NCBI RefSeq assembly: GCF_040616545.1
Contig: NZ_CP156688.1
Location: forward strand, 1,426,001 to 1,490,000
Origin: Akkermansia muciniphila
Lineage (GTDB): Bacteria; Verrucomicrobiota; Verrucomicrobiia; Verrucomicrobiales; Akkermansiaceae
Direction: 5' to 3'
Length of the DNA: 64,000 bases
Numbering within the stretch: position 1 is the first letter of the stretch; each line of letters opens with the position of its first letter. The notes beneath the pieces were generated by a model. It had not been told where the DNA came from. It worked only from the letters and a program-made list of their open reading frames with translations, and ran no database searches. This document shows, one piece after another, positions 1 through 9,110 of this stretch. Position numbers and translations under genes: made by a program.

Positions 1-492
1 GGGTTTGCCATAGGCGTGGCAGGTTTCCCGGAGGGTCATCCGGCCACTCCCAACCGCCTGCGTGAAATGGACTTCCTGAAAGCGAAGGTGGATGCCGGCG
101 CAGATTACATCTGCACCCAGCTGTTTTTTGACAACCACGCTTTTCTGGACTACCGGGAGCGCTGCCTCCTGGCCGGCATCAAGGCCCCCATTCTTGCCGG
201 CATCATGCCCGTGACCAGCCTCTCCGGCATGAACCGCATGGCGGAGCTCTCCGGCGGCACGTGTTTCCCGGCCCGGCTGCTCAAGGCGCTGAAGCGCGCC
301 GGTTCCAATCCGGACGCCATTCAGGAAGTAGGTATCCAGTACGCCTCCAGCCAGTGTGCGGAGCTGCTGGATTCCGGCGTGGCCGGCATTCATTTCTATA
401 CGCTCAACCAGAGCCGCGCCACCCGGGAAATCTACAGGAACCTGGGCCTGAAGGATTCCCTTCAGCTTCTGGAACATGGCGAAGATAAGTAA
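1..492 (+). CDS. metF: Methylenetetrahydrofolate reductase, C-terminal part (cut by window edge)
   Basis: The frame is open from the first base and ends at a TAA, so only the last 163 or so residues are present. MetF reduces 5,10-methylene-THF to 5-methyl-THF with FAD, supplying the methyl group for methionine synthesis. Family signatures visible are GFPEGHP, the barrel strand ending GADYICTQLFFD, GIMPV and GIHFYTLN near the end. A role in the methionine/SAM cycle matches metK and ahcY found about 23 kb away. The next gene starts 53 bases downstream on the same strand. Confidence 0.93.
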   Translation, partial: GFAIGVAGFPEGHPATPNRLREMDFLKAKVDAGADYICTQLFFDNHAFLDYRERCLLAGIKAPILAGIMPVTSLSGMNRMAELSGGTCFPARLLKALKRAGSNPDAIQEVGIQYASSQCAELLDSGVAGIHFYTLNQSRATREIYRNLGLKDSLQLLEHGEDK

Positions 493-545
493 AAAGCTGA
501 TTGATTTGACCTGGACAACACGGTAGAAACCTCTTCAACAATATT

Positions 546-1283
546 ATGGATATCAAGGATATTAAACGGGCTATGGACAACATGCCCATGGGTGATGGAA
601 GCGCGTTTGCGGAAATTTCCGTCGGACCGGCCAAGCATGAACAATTTTTGGATGAACACTACGGCAAGGTTGCCCTGGTCGTGCTGCTGTGCGTTCTTGG
701 CGCTGCCGGCTGGATCATTTACAACGGCATGCAGGATTCCATGGAAAGAAAAGCCGGCGCCGCCCTGGTAGCCGCCATGCCGGAATCCCCCGCCACCGGG
801 GAAATCTCCCTGAATGAACAGGGGCTTCAGCAGGTGGTGGCTGACTTTGACGATTCCCGCGCCGCCGTTACCGCTACCTATCTTCAGGCGGTTGCCCTGT
901 GGAACGCCGGCAAGGAAGACGAGGGTGTAGCCCGGATGAAGTCCTTTATTGATTCCGCTCCCACGGAAGAATGGAAAGCCCAGGCTTCCGTTACTCTGGC
1001 ATGCCGCCTGATGAACCGTGGGAAGGCGGATGAGGCGGAAGGCCTGTTCCGTTCCGTGGTGGATGCGGGGGATCCCACGTTCTCCGGCTTCGCCACCATG
1101 TGCCTGGGGGATATTGCCCGGGCCAAAAAGGACAATGCCGCCGCCGGCGCCTTTTACCGTGAACTTGCGGAAAAGTTCCCGTCCAGCGCATTCGCCCTTC
1201 AGCGTGGAGGCTATCTGCTGCGCAAGAGCCTGTTTGATATTCAGAGCCCCGTGCGCATTGAACCCGTTACGGAGAAAAAATAA
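546..1283 (+). CDS. Membrane-anchored TPR protein (YfgM/TPR_21-like)
   Basis: 245 residues. A short cytoplasmic N-terminus of about 40 residues precedes one hydrophobic segment (about residues 42-60, VALVVLLCVLGAAGWIIY). The remainder is an Ala-rich helical solenoid, with TPR-like helices from about residue 110 to 225 (repeats with A..L...G..DEA.. spacing). This matches the layout of YfgM-like proteins, which face the periplasm and assist envelope protein folding. The assignment is by architecture rather than a diagnostic motif. It lies 53 bases behind metF and could be cotranscribed with it. Confidence 0.6.
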   Translation: MDIKDIKRAMDNMPMGDGSAFAEISVGPAKHEQFLDEHYGKVALVVLLCVLGAAGWIIYNGMQDSMERKAGAALVAAMPESPATGEISLNEQGLQQVVADFDDSRAAVTATYLQAVALWNAGKEDEGVARMKSFIDSAPTEEWKAQASVTLACRLMNRGKADEAEGLFRSVVDAGDPTFSGFATMCLGDIARAKKDNAAAGAFYRELAEKFPSSAFALQRGGYLLRKSLFDIQSPVRIEPVTEKK

Positions 1284-1327
1284 TCCGTGCGCGCTTTTCC
1301 GGGACACCGGAAAATAAACGCTTTCCA

Positions 1328-1361
1328 CATACGCATGCCTGCTCTTTGCGGCATGCGTATG
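1328..1361. terminator. Inverted repeat, possible terminator
   Basis: A perfect 12-bp stem (CATACGCATGCC / GGCATGCGTATG) with a 10-base loop lies 45 bases after the TPR gene stop. There is no clear T-tract, so it may be a weak or factor-assisted terminator. The rest of the 266-base gap before the lipoprotein gene shows nothing I can name. Confidence 0.4.
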
Positions 1362-1549
1362 TTCGTATTCAGGCCTGTGGGGCACGGTGTTCCAGCCTGG
1401 AAAGGCTGCTCGGGAGCGTTCACGCGCATGGGGATCGGTGATGCCGGAATTTCCTGCGGGGTTGTGACATGCTTAAACAAAAAATGAGGAACGTGCGCGC
1501 TTACTGGATGTAAACCGGGCCGCCGGTACCAACCACATTTTTTCAGACC

Positions 1550-1819
1550 ATGAACAGATCTATCAAATCCCTCTGGCTTCTTCCCCTCGCGGGGCTCGCT
1601 CTTTCCCTCCTGCCGTCCTGCACGACGGACAGTTACGGGAACAGCGCCGTGACGCCCGGAGGCGCTGCCGCCATAGGAGTGGGCGCGCTGGCCGCAGGAG
1701 CCGCCATCGGCGCCGCGGTACAGCATGACCGGGACAAGGACAGGTACCGCCATGACTCGCACCATCACCACCACAGCCCTCCGCCGCCGCCGCGCCATCG
1801 TCCCCATTGGCGCCGGTAG
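1550..1819 (+). CDS. Small lipoprotein with glycine-zipper and His/Pro-rich tail
   Basis: 89 residues. A signal peptide with the lipobox LLPSC (Cys24) marks it as lipid-anchored. Residues about 37-58 form a Gly/Ala-rich, glycine-zipper-like segment that could insert in or associate with a membrane. The tail is charged (DRDKDRYRHD) and then has a run of five His followed by PPPPP and HRPHWRR. The His cluster could bind metal, but that is inference. Function unknown. It converges on the TetR gene, whose stop is about 30 bases away. Confidence 0.7.
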   Translation: MNRSIKSLWLLPLAGLALSLLPSCTTDSYGNSAVTPGGAAAIGVGALAAGAAIGAAVQHDRDKDRYRHDSHHHHHSPPPPPRHRPHWRR

Positions 1820-1848
1820 GGAAGGGCCGTGGGTATTGCTGGACGGTT

Positions 1849-2475
1849 TCAGCTCTGCCGGATGCCGCGGAGCGCCCAGGTCATGCGCTGCCTGGCGCTT
1901 TCCGGGTCATTGAGCATGGTCCCCAGCAGGTCCAGCACCGGGCGGACGGCCTTCGGGTCGTGCACCTGGAGCTGGCCGGAGAGGATGAAAGGGGCTCCTC
2001 CGCAGCAAACCAGGTAAATCAGAATGTTCATGGGGGCTCCCGGGAGCACGGACCCTTCCTGCTGGGCTTCCCTGATGGTTTCCAGCAGGACAAGGGGGTG
2101 GCGCGTATGGATTCCCGATATAAAGCGGATGGCCGCCTGCTCCCCCGCCAGGGCATCCAGCACCAGATGGGCGATGAACTGGCCGTGGCGCAGCAGGAAC
2201 TCCATGACGTCCCCGAGGATGGCCTCCAGCTTTTCAAAAGCCGGAAGATGGATATTCGCGTGGGTTCTGACACCGGTGAACAGCGGTTCATACCAGCGTT
2301 CCAGCAGTTCGGTTAGAAAAGCTTCCCGGTTGCCGAAGTGGTAGACAAAGCTCCCCGTATTGGTGCCCGCGCGCAGGGAAAGGCCACGGACAGTGAGAGC
2401 GCGTAGTCCGGATTCTCCGATGATCATGGCTCCCGTGTTAAGCAGGTGCTCTCTGGTGGATTTCCGTTTGGGCAT
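1849..2475 (-). CDS. TetR/AcrR-family transcriptional regulator
   Basis: 208 residues. The N-terminal 55 or so residues fit a TetR DNA-binding domain: helix 1 from STREHLLNTGA, then LTVRGLSLRAGTNTGSFVYHFGNREAFL, where the S-F-Y-H-F recognition-helix pattern is typical. The remainder is a helical ligand-binding domain that is not conserved between subfamilies. It lies directly downstream of the metal-efflux operon on the same strand, separated by a strong terminator. It is therefore a candidate regulator of that operon but probably has its own promoter. The inducer is unknown. Confidence 0.85.
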   Translation of the reverse strand: MPKRKSTREHLLNTGAMIIGESGLRALTVRGLSLRAGTNTGSFVYHFGNREAFLTELLERWYEPLFTGVRTHANIHLPAFEKLEAILGDVMEFLLRHGQFIAHLVLDALAGEQAAIRFISGIHTRHPLVLLETIREAQQEGSVLPGAPMNILIYLVCCGGAPFILSGQLQVHDPKAVRPVLDLLGTMLNDPESARQRMTWALRGIRQS

Positions 2476-2550
2476 GAAAGTGAAGCTTAAGCACCCAATG
2501 TGTGCTCCTTCTCCGTCCGTAAGGCAAGGACTTGTTACGTCTGTTATTGT

Positions 2551-2590
2551 AAAAAGCGGAACCGGGGCCTCGTCCTTTCCCCGGTTCCGC
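2551..2590 (-). terminator. Rho-independent terminator of the RND efflux operon
   Basis: On the minus strand a perfect 12-bp stem (GCGGAACCGGGG / CCCCGGTTCCGC, 11-base loop) is followed immediately by TTTTT. It starts about 9 bases after the RND pump stop codon. Confidence 0.88.
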
Positions 2591-2598
2591 CGCTGGAA

Positions 2599-5500
2599 TC
2601 AGGATGTTGCTTCCAGTTCTTTCCGCCGGGAGGAAATCCAGCGGGAGAAGAGTTTGGCCGTGGCCGGAATGATGAGCAGGTTCAGGATGGTGGCTGAGAC
2701 CAGGCCGCCGAACTGGACGATGGCCAGCGGGCCGAGCAGTTCGCCGCCTGGCTTGTCAATGGCCCAGATCAGCGGGAGCAGCCCCAGCACTGTTGTCAGG
2801 GAGGTCATGATGATGGGGACCACGCGCTCCAGGGAACCTTCCCGGATGGCTTCTGCCGGTGCCAGCCCCTTGTGCTCCAGGGCCCGGTACCTGTTGAGCA
2901 GGATCAGGCCGCTGCGGATGGCAAAGCCGATGACCGTCACGAAGCCCACGATGGAGGCCACAGAGAGGATGGGCGGAATGTACGTGTCCCCGAACAGGGA
3001 GGACAGCGTGCCGGGGGAGGCCAGGAAGACGGCTACGATGCCGCCCACCAGGCACAGCGGAATGTTCACCAGCGTCAGCATGGCGCGGCGGACGCTCCCC
3101 AGCGCGGAGGAAAGCAGCAGCACAATGAGCACCATGACGATGGCGCCCAGCACGTAAAGCCGCTCGGAGGCGGATTCCCGCGCCTTGATGGTGCCGTCAT
3201 AGTCCACTGTGCAGCCCATGGCGTTCATCACGGGGTCCAATTGTTCCCGGCAGGCCTTCGCCAGGTCCCCCAGGTTGGAATTGGGGGAGGGGTTGCAGGA
3301 AATCATGGCTTTCCGCATGGTGTTGTCCCTCAGGATGAGGTTGGAGACCTCCTCCCGGTACACCTGCGCCACGTCGTCCAGGCGAACGGTCTTTTTATTG
3401 GGGGAGATCAGTTCCAGGTTCTTGATGTCTTCCATGGACGTCTTCAGCTTCGGGTCAATGCGCAGGACAATGTTCCAGTGGTCCTGGTTCTTGATCACTT
3501 CCCCCAGCTTCTGGCCGTTCATGGCCGTGGAAACCTGTTCCGCGGCATTCGCCATGGTCAGGCCGTGGGAGGCCAGGGCTTCCTGGTTGTACTGCACGCG
3601 GATGGTGTCCACCATGATCTCCCGGTTGGCGCGCGCGTCCGCCACTTCCGGCATGTTCGCCAGAATCTCCTTGGCCTTCTGGGCCGCCAGGCGAAGCTGG
3701 GGCAGCTCCGTACCGTAAATGTTGATGGCGATTTCCGAGTTGGAGCCGGACAGGGCGGAGCTGATGCGGTGCGCCAGCGGGTAGCCTATCATGGAGCTGG
3801 TGCCGGGGATGCCGTCAATGCACTTCTTGATGGCGGCGCGCAGCTCTTTCTGATCCTTCTTCAAGTCCACGCGCACAAGCAGTTCGGAGGCGCTAACGGG
3901 TTCCGCGTGTTCGTCGTTTTCCGCGCGTCCCGTGCGCTGGGTGACGCTGAGAACGCCCGGAATGTGTTCAATATCCTTCATCACGGTTCGGGAAATGCGC
4001 TCCGTTTCATCCAGGGAGGTACCGGGCACGGTACTGACGAAGACCGTATAGCAGTCTTCGTTGAACGGGGGCAGGAAGCTGGTCCCGAAGGTGGAGCCCA
4101 GCCACAGGGCCAGCAGGGTGATGGCCGCCATGATGGCGCAGACCGTCTTGGAAAAGCGCATGCACAGCTCAAGGATGGGCGCATAAATGCGCTTGATGAG
4201 GCGGGAACTGAAGGAGTCCCCGCTTTCCAGGGTGGCGGCGTTTTTGCTCTTCTTGAACCACATGTAGCAGAGCACCGGGGTGATGGTGACGGCCACAATG
4301 AGGGAGGAGAGCAGGGCCAGCATGTAGGAGATGCCCAGGGGGCGGAAGAACTGGCCTTCCAGCCCGGACAGGAAGAGCACCGGCGTGAACACCAGCAGGA
4401 TGATGACGGAAGAGAAGGAAATGGAACCCACGATTTCCCCCTTGGCCTTCATCAGCACCTCATACTTGCTCTTGCGCTTGTCTTCCGGCAGGGCGGCGTT
4501 CCGGTTCAGGTGCCGCCACGCTATTTCCACGAAGATGATGGCATTGTCCACCACGTCCCCCACGGCCACGGCCAGGCCCCCCAGGGTCATGATGTTGATG
4601 GCCAGCCCGAAGACGGGGAACATCATCATCCCGAACAGGACGGACAGAGGCATGGAAATCAGCGTGATGATGGCCGTGCGCAAATTCAGCAGCGTCAGGA
4701 AGATGACGATCATGACCACCGCCCCCGCAATGAGCAGGGTTTCCGTTCCGTTGTCCAGGGACATTTCAATGAAATCCGCCTGGCGGTAGGCGCTGGTGTG
4801 CAGCTTCATGCCCTTGGGAAGCTGGCTTTGGCTAAATTCCTTCACGGCTGCGTCCACGGCTTTCGTCAGGGCCAGCGTATTGGCGCCCGGCACCTTCTGC
4901 ACGGAGAGCACCACGGCGTCTTCCCCCATGAATCCGGCGTCGCCCCGGCGCGGCGCGCCGTCTATCTTGACGTCCGCTACGTCCTGAAGCCGCAGGATGC
5001 CGGAGGCGTGGTCCGGAACCAGGGCGCGGTTGAGCTGTTCAATATTGGCGGTGCGGGTATCCTGCTGGATGGGGAGCTCCTGCCCGGCCACGTCCTCCAG
5101 ATACCCGGCGGGCACGGAGGACTGGGATTCCTCAATGGCCGTTTTCAGGCTGGAAAGGTCCACTCCGGCCAGCTTGAGCTTGTTAGGATCGTAAACCACC
5201 TGGTACTCAGGCAGGCGGCCGCCCAGCACCGTGACCTGTCCCACTCCGGGGATGGCCAGCAGGCGTGTGCGCAGCTTGTATTCCGCCAATTGCCGCATGT
5301 CCAGCGTGGAGGTGTCTTTGTCCCCCGTCAGGGCGATCAGCATGATTTCTCCCGTGACGGAGACGATGGGCGCCAGCTCCGGGGACGTGCCTTCCGGCAG
5401 GGACTCCCGGACCGCGCCCAGGCGTTCCGTCACGATCTGGCGGGCCTGGTAGATATCCTTGTCCCAGTCAAAGTCCACCCATACGAAGGAAAGCCCGCTG

Positions 5501-5757
5501 CCGGAAGAGGAACGGACGCCCTTGACTCCGGCGGTGCCGTTCATGGCGGACTCAATGGGAATGGTGATATACTGCTCCACTTCCTCCGCGGTAAGGCCGG
5601 GGGCTTCCGTCTGGATGGTGACGCGCGGAACCTTCAGTTCTGGAAACACATCCACAGGAATATTCTTCACCACGAAAATGCTGATAATTGCCAGCGCAAT
5701 CGTCAGCAGAATCACGGTAATCCTGTTATTCAGACAGAATGAAATTAGAAAATTCAT
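2599..5757 (-). CDS. RND efflux pump inner-membrane subunit (CzcA/CusA/AcrB superfamily)
   Basis: 1052 residues, the usual length for this family. The N-terminus is a membrane segment after NFLISFCLNNR; large periplasmic loops follow TM1 and TM7, and there are about 12 TM segments. The proton-relay helix reads GDVVDNAIIFVE with Asp401, Asp405 and Glu412. CzcA proteins have an additional Asp three residues before the preceding Gly; here that position is Ala, so substrate class cannot be read from this motif. It exports substrate from periplasm or cytoplasm through the adaptor and outer-membrane partners encoded upstream. The His/Cys-rich adaptor points to metal cations, but a broader drug substrate is possible. 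The gene starts 48 bases after the adaptor stop. Confidence 0.9.
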   Translation of the reverse strand: MNFLISFCLNNRITVILLTIALAIISIFVVKNIPVDVFPELKVPRVTIQTEAPGLTAEEVEQYITIPIESAMNGTAGVKGVRSSSGSGLSFVWVDFDWDKDIYQARQIVTERLGAVRESLPEGTSPELAPIVSVTGEIMLIALTGDKDTSTLDMRQLAEYKLRTRLLAIPGVGQVTVLGGRLPEYQVVYDPNKLKLAGVDLSSLKTAIEESQSSVPAGYLEDVAGQELPIQQDTRTANIEQLNRALVPDHASGILRLQDVADVKIDGAPRRGDAGFMGEDAVVLSVQKVPGANTLALTKAVDAAVKEFSQSQLPKGMKLHTSAYRQADFIEMSLDNGTETLLIAGAVVMIVIFLTLLNLRTAIITLISMPLSVLFGMMMFPVFGLAINIMTLGGLAVAVGDVVDNAIIFVEIAWRHLNRNAALPEDKRKSKYEVLMKAKGEIVGSISFSSVIILLVFTPVLFLSGLEGQFFRPLGISYMLALLSSLIVAVTITPVLCYMWFKKSKNAATLESGDSFSSRLIKRIYAPILELCMRFSKTVCAIMAAITLLALWLGSTFGTSFLPPFNEDCYTVFVSTVPGTSLDETERISRTVMKDIEHIPGVLSVTQRTGRAENDEHAEPVSASELLVRVDLKKDQKELRAAIKKCIDGIPGTSSMIGYPLAHRISSALSGSNSEIAINIYGTELPQLRLAAQKAKEILANMPEVADARANREIMVDTIRVQYNQEALASHGLTMANAAEQVSTAMNGQKLGEVIKNQDHWNIVLRIDPKLKTSMEDIKNLELISPNKKTVRLDDVAQVYREEVSNLILRDNTMRKAMISCNPSPNSNLGDLAKACREQLDPVMNAMGCTVDYDGTIKARESASERLYVLGAIVMVLIVLLLSSALGSVRRAMLTLVNIPLCLVGGIVAVFLASPGTLSSLFGDTYIPPILSVASIVGFVTVIGFAIRSGLILLNRYRALEHKGLAPAEAIREGSLERVVPIIMTSLTTVLGLLPLIWAIDKPGGELLGPLAIVQFGGLVSATILNLLIIPATAKLFSRWISSRRKELEATS

Positions 5758-5805
5758 CGAATTCTTGTTTCTATTAACTTTTCTCTAATCACTGTTAGCT
5801 GAATA

Positions 5806-7224
5806 TCAGTGTTCTCCTTCGTGGAACTGGCCGTCCGCGTGGAAGTGCCCGGCCGCCTTCTTGCTCCCGGCATCCCCCGTGGGCAGGATGTATTTCAATT
5901 CATACCCGCCCTTGGTCACGATGGTTTGTCCCGGCGTCAGTCCCTTCACAGGCGTTTTCCCCTGCCGGGCGGGCAGTGTCTCCACTTTCTTCATGACGAA
6001 GGTATCGTCTGCCGCCTTGATGAAAACCACGTCGTTCACCCCCACCTTGACGACGGCGCTGTTGGGAACGGGAATAAAGCCGTCCGTGGCGGCGTCATGG
6101 GAATAAAGGTCCAGCCGGGCAAGCTGCCCGGCGTGCGTCCCTTCCGGCATATGGTCCGGAACGAAGTACAGGGCGCGGGACTGCGTGGCGGGGTCCACCT
6201 GGTCCGCCACCCGCAGGGCGCCGTTCAGCACTTCCGTGTTTTTCCCGCTGGTCAGGGCCAGTTGGGCCTTCGCGTAATGGACGGGGTCCGCCCCGTAAAT
6301 GGTAGTGGCGAATTCCAGTTCCCCCTTGTTGGTCATGACGAGGGCCGGGGCCCCCTGTTCCCCCCAGGAGCCCTGGGTCATGTTCACGGACTGGACGGAG
6401 CCGTCCGCCGCGGCGTACACGTAAAGGAGGTTGTTTTTCAGCGCTCCGGAATCCGTCACCAGCTTCAATTTATTATTGCTGGCGTCCAGGGCGGCCCGGA
6501 GACTGTGGATTTCCGCTTCCTTGAACTGGATGGAGGTATTCAGTTCACTGTTCCGCGTGCCGATTTTTTCCAGTTGGGCGCGGCGTTCCTTGAGGGTGTT
6601 GAGTTCCGCCGCGGCGCGGTCCAGGGCGGCCTGCGCCTGGGAGGCGTTCCCTTCCATCTCCACAATATCCGGAGAGGCCAGCGTGTACAGCAGTTCCCCT
6701 TTCCGTACCTGCTGGGCGGACTTGACGTTGAACGTCACGCGCCCTGCGGCGGGAAGGGCGTACGTCGTCACCGCATGGGGAGGAATGACCATTTGGCCAT
6801 GAAGGGTTTTTTCCGCGCCGTGGGGGACTTTCGTCACCTTCTCAAAGCGCATGTCCAGGGAATGGCGCGCCTTTTCATCCACATGCACGGGAATCATATC
6901 CCCCTGCTGTCCGGAAGCTTTCCCCTCACCTTCTTCATGTTCGTGATCCCCCGTGCATGCTTCCCCTTCCTTGTGCTGGTGGCCTTCCTGCTCATGGCCG
7001 CCCGTGCAGACGGAGCCGTCCGCATGCTTGTGTTCCTCATGGGCGTGGCCTTCGGTGCAGGTTTCTCCTTCCTTGTGCTGGTGTTCTTCATGGCCGTGAT
7101 CGGCCGTGCAGGCAGTGCCGTCCTCGTGCTTGTGTTCAGCGGGGGCCTGCTGTTCTCCGCGTGCAGGATTGAGGCCAAAAACGGGAGCGAGGCCCAGGAT
7201 GATGGAAAAATAGAGACGTTTCAT
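5806..7224 (-). CDS. RND periplasmic adaptor (CzcB/CusB-like) with His/Cys repeat domain
   Basis: 472 residues from the ATG at 7224; another in-frame ATG at 7236 would add MLTN, and neither has a clear ribosome site. A signal peptide (MKRLYFSIILGLAPVFGL) is followed by four His/Cys-rich 17-residue repeats (residues 30-97). Then comes a standard adaptor: a beta-barrel/lipoyl half with LPAAGRVTFNV, a helical hairpin (about residues 195-260, Ala/Glu-rich), the second lipoyl half, and a C-terminal domain ending with His-rich GHFHADGQFHEGEH. It links the RND pump to the outer-membrane channel. The metal-binding N-terminus could pass metal to the pump, as known for CusB methionines and other CzcB-type extensions. 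Confidence 0.88.
   Translation of the reverse strand: MKRLYFSIILGLAPVFGLNPARGEQQAPAEHKHEDGTACTADHGHEEHQHKEGETCTEGHAHEEHKHADGSVCTGGHEQEGHQHKEGEACTGDHEHEEGEGKASGQQGDMIPVHVDEKARHSLDMRFEKVTKVPHGAEKTLHGQMVIPPHAVTTYALPAAGRVTFNVKSAQQVRKGELLYTLASPDIVEMEGNASQAQAALDRAAAELNTLKERRAQLEKIGTRNSELNTSIQFKEAEIHSLRAALDASNNKLKLVTDSGALKNNLLYVYAAADGSVQSVNMTQGSWGEQGAPALVMTNKGELEFATTIYGADPVHYAKAQLALTSGKNTEVLNGALRVADQVDPATQSRALYFVPDHMPEGTHAGQLARLDLYSHDAATDGFIPVPNSAVVKVGVNDVVFIKAADDTFVMKKVETLPARQGKTPVKGLTPGQTIVTKGGYELKYILPTGDAGSKKAAGHFHADGQFHEGEH
6934..7137 (-). repeat. Four tandem 51-bp repeats encoding His/Cys-rich 17-mers
   Basis: Within the adaptor gene, residues 30-97 are four consecutive 17-residue units: EHKHEDGTACTADHGHE, EHQHKEGETCTEGHAHE, EHKHADGSVCTGGHEQE and GHQHKEGEACTGDHEHE. 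Each unit has one Cys and two to five His, a likely metal-binding repeat. The DNA is also repetitive (51-bp period), so copy number may vary between strains. Confidence 0.9.
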
Positions 7225-7246
7225 ATTCGTTAACATGGTGAGAAAT

Positions 7247-8536
7247 TTATTTGGATTGAAGGTTGGCGTGGGTGAGGTAGCGGAGCTGGGCCTGAATGGC
7301 CAGCAGCTTGTCCAGATTATCCAGGAAGGCCAGGCGGCTTTCGTAAAGCTGGTGGCGGTTCTCCGCCAGTTCCAGCAGGGAGGCTTCCCCGATGCCATGC
7401 AGCTTTTCCATGGTCCGGACGGAGGAGGCGAAGGAGTCCATGCGCTGAAGCTCCGTCCGGCAGTGGCGCAGCACCATCTGCTGGCTGGCGTCAAGCTGGC
7501 GCGCGTTGAACAATTCCGTCTTCCAGAGCTGGATGGTTTCCTGCCTGGACATATCCCGTGTTCCGCGGGATTCCGCAATGGCCTTGCGGTTGCGGTTCCA
7601 AAGGGGGAGATTGAACCCTATTTCCCCGCCCACTTCCTTTTCACCGTCGTCACGGGTGAAGGAGGGCCCCAGTTCCAGTTCCGGATACTGGCGCCGGATT
7701 TCCGTCTTGAATAGCGTTTCCGTGGTGGCGTAGGCTGCCAGCTGGGCCTTGATTTTGGGAGCTGCCGTCAGGGCGGCGGGGCTGGGCGCTGGAACGGCGG
7801 CGGGAAGCTGGAAGCCCTGTTCCGTGCGGAAGCCGAGCTTCCGCGCCGCGGAGGGATGCAGCCCCATCAGCTTGACCAGTTCCATCTTCTGTTCCAGTTC
7901 CGTTTCCGTTACGGTCTGAAGTTCCCGGATGGCGTCATTCATGCGCTGGGAAGCCACCTGGCGGGAGGAAAATTCCACTTCCCCCGCTCCGATGAGCTTT
8001 TCAATCATGCCGTTTTCATTCCTGACCGCCTCCAGGCGTTCCCGGATGACCGCCTTGCGGCGCTGGGTGACGGCCAGCTTGCTCCAGGCCTGGTCCAGGG
8101 AACTGAGAAAATCCAGTTCCGCCTGGCGGAGGGTCCAGAAATCCGCCTCCTTGTACTGTTCCGCCACCTTCTTTTCCAGAGCCGGGAGGCCGGTTACGGG
8201 AATGGTGAAGCCCAGGCTGCCGGCCATGTTGAGCGTATTTTCCTGAAGGACCTGCTCAATGTCCCAGGAAAAGGACGGATCATTCCACCAGCCCGATTGT
8301 TTGGCTACTTCATTGCTGGATGCCAGTTTCAGGCGTGCCTTGTTCAGGTCCGGATTCATGACCAGGCCAATCTGGCGCGCCTGGTTCCGGGTGACGGAGG
8401 TGTGTGCGTCCACGCGGGACGCCTCTTTCCAGGAGGCTTCCTCCGCGTTCAAGTCAATGGGTGCGCTGTGGTAGACGCTGCATGAGCTGAGGAAGGCGGT
8501 CAGGCCGAGCCCAGCGAAAAATGGTATGGATTTCAT
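7247..8536 (-). CDS. Outer-membrane efflux lipoprotein (TolC/CusC/CzcC family)
   Basis: 429 residues from the ATG at 8536, chosen because it begins a lipoprotein signal with lipobox LSSC; an upstream in-frame start would add 11 non-signal residues. Two long Ala/Leu/Glu/Gln coiled-coil repeats typical of outer-membrane efflux proteins are visible. Each contains the family pattern of a long helix ending near GFNLPLWNRNRKAIAESR. It should form the outer-membrane channel of the tripartite pump. Its stop lies 22 bases before the adaptor ATG, in the canonical C-B-A gene order. Confidence 0.88.
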   Translation of the reverse strand: MKSIPFFAGLGLTAFLSSCSVYHSAPIDLNAEEASWKEASRVDAHTSVTRNQARQIGLVMNPDLNKARLKLASSNEVAKQSGWWNDPSFSWDIEQVLQENTLNMAGSLGFTIPVTGLPALEKKVAEQYKEADFWTLRQAELDFLSSLDQAWSKLAVTQRRKAVIRERLEAVRNENGMIEKLIGAGEVEFSSRQVASQRMNDAIRELQTVTETELEQKMELVKLMGLHPSAARKLGFRTEQGFQLPAAVPAPSPAALTAAPKIKAQLAAYATTETLFKTEIRRQYPELELGPSFTRDDGEKEVGGEIGFNLPLWNRNRKAIAESRGTRDMSRQETIQLWKTELFNARQLDASQQMVLRHCRTELQRMDSFASSVRTMEKLHGIGEASLLELAENRHQLYESRLAFLDNLDKLLAIQAQLRYLTHANLQSK

Positions 8537-8681
8537 GATGAAAAAGGAAATGGAGACAGTTCGTCTCAATCAGGTTTGGACAATGCGGCAGATCATTCTG
8601 CGGAAACAAACAGGGCCGGACGCAATTAAAAAAGCAGCGTTCAGCCGGAAGCGTCCCGGGACGTTCCTGAAAAGGGGGCCG

Positions 8682-9110
8682 TTAAATCAGCAGGGGAAGC
8701 TGAAAGCCTTTATGTACCGGGCCATCGTCCCTGAAGGGGTCAGGGGGAGCCGGTATGGCGGAATCCGATGTTTGGCTTGTTAAAAGAAGAGGCTGCGCCA
8801 GATGGTGGAAATCCGGTAACGTCTGCCAGATGATGCAGGGTTGTGGAAGCGGCGCATGAAGAACGGGCAGCGTCAGGTCGTCAATCTCCAGGCGTTGGTG
8901 TTCGCAGAGGTGCCCGGCCAGAGGGGTGGAACTGCCGGCGCCGGAACCATGGTCCCCACGGCATTCGCAGGGGGCGGCATCCTGATGGCAGGAGCAGGAA
9001 AAGAGAAAAACCTCCTCATGGCAGGGGCATACGGAAACCATGCCCGTTCCGCCTACGACGACCAGCAGAAGGGTGAGCAGCATGATGCCGTTGCGCAATG
9101 CTCTAACCAT
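8682..9110 (-). CDS. Small exported Cys/His-rich protein heading the efflux operon
   Basis: 142 residues. An N-terminal hydrophobic segment (about residues 9-24) is followed by dense Cys/His: CPCHEE, CSCHQD, CECRGDHG, HLCEHQ. The second half is Pro/Leu-rich with several His. No family recognised; small Cys/His proteins at this position are often periplasmic metal-binding or sensing partners of Czc/Cus systems, so that is the inferred role. It lies 145 bases upstream of the outer-membrane channel gene on the same strand. The start gives MVRALRNG; an internal Met (residue 10) is also possible. Confidence 0.6.
   Translation of the reverse strand: MVRALRNGIMLLTLLLVVVGGTGMVSVCPCHEEVFLFSCSCHQDAAPCECRGDHGSGAGSSTPLAGHLCEHQRLEIDDLTLPVLHAPLPQPCIIWQTLPDFHHLAQPLLLTSQTSDSAIPAPPDPFRDDGPVHKGFQLPLLI

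Noticed and set aside
2872-5742. A 956-residue open frame on the plus strand opposite the RND pump gene
   Set aside because: It is His/Gln/Gly-rich nonsense typical of the complement of a GC-rich gene; the minus-strand protein has clear RND motifs.
5761-5805. Possible metal operator CTAA-N6-TTAG before the RND pump gene
   Set aside because: The half-sites are in the opposite order to the DtxR-type repeat, and the location is inside the operon, not at a promoter.
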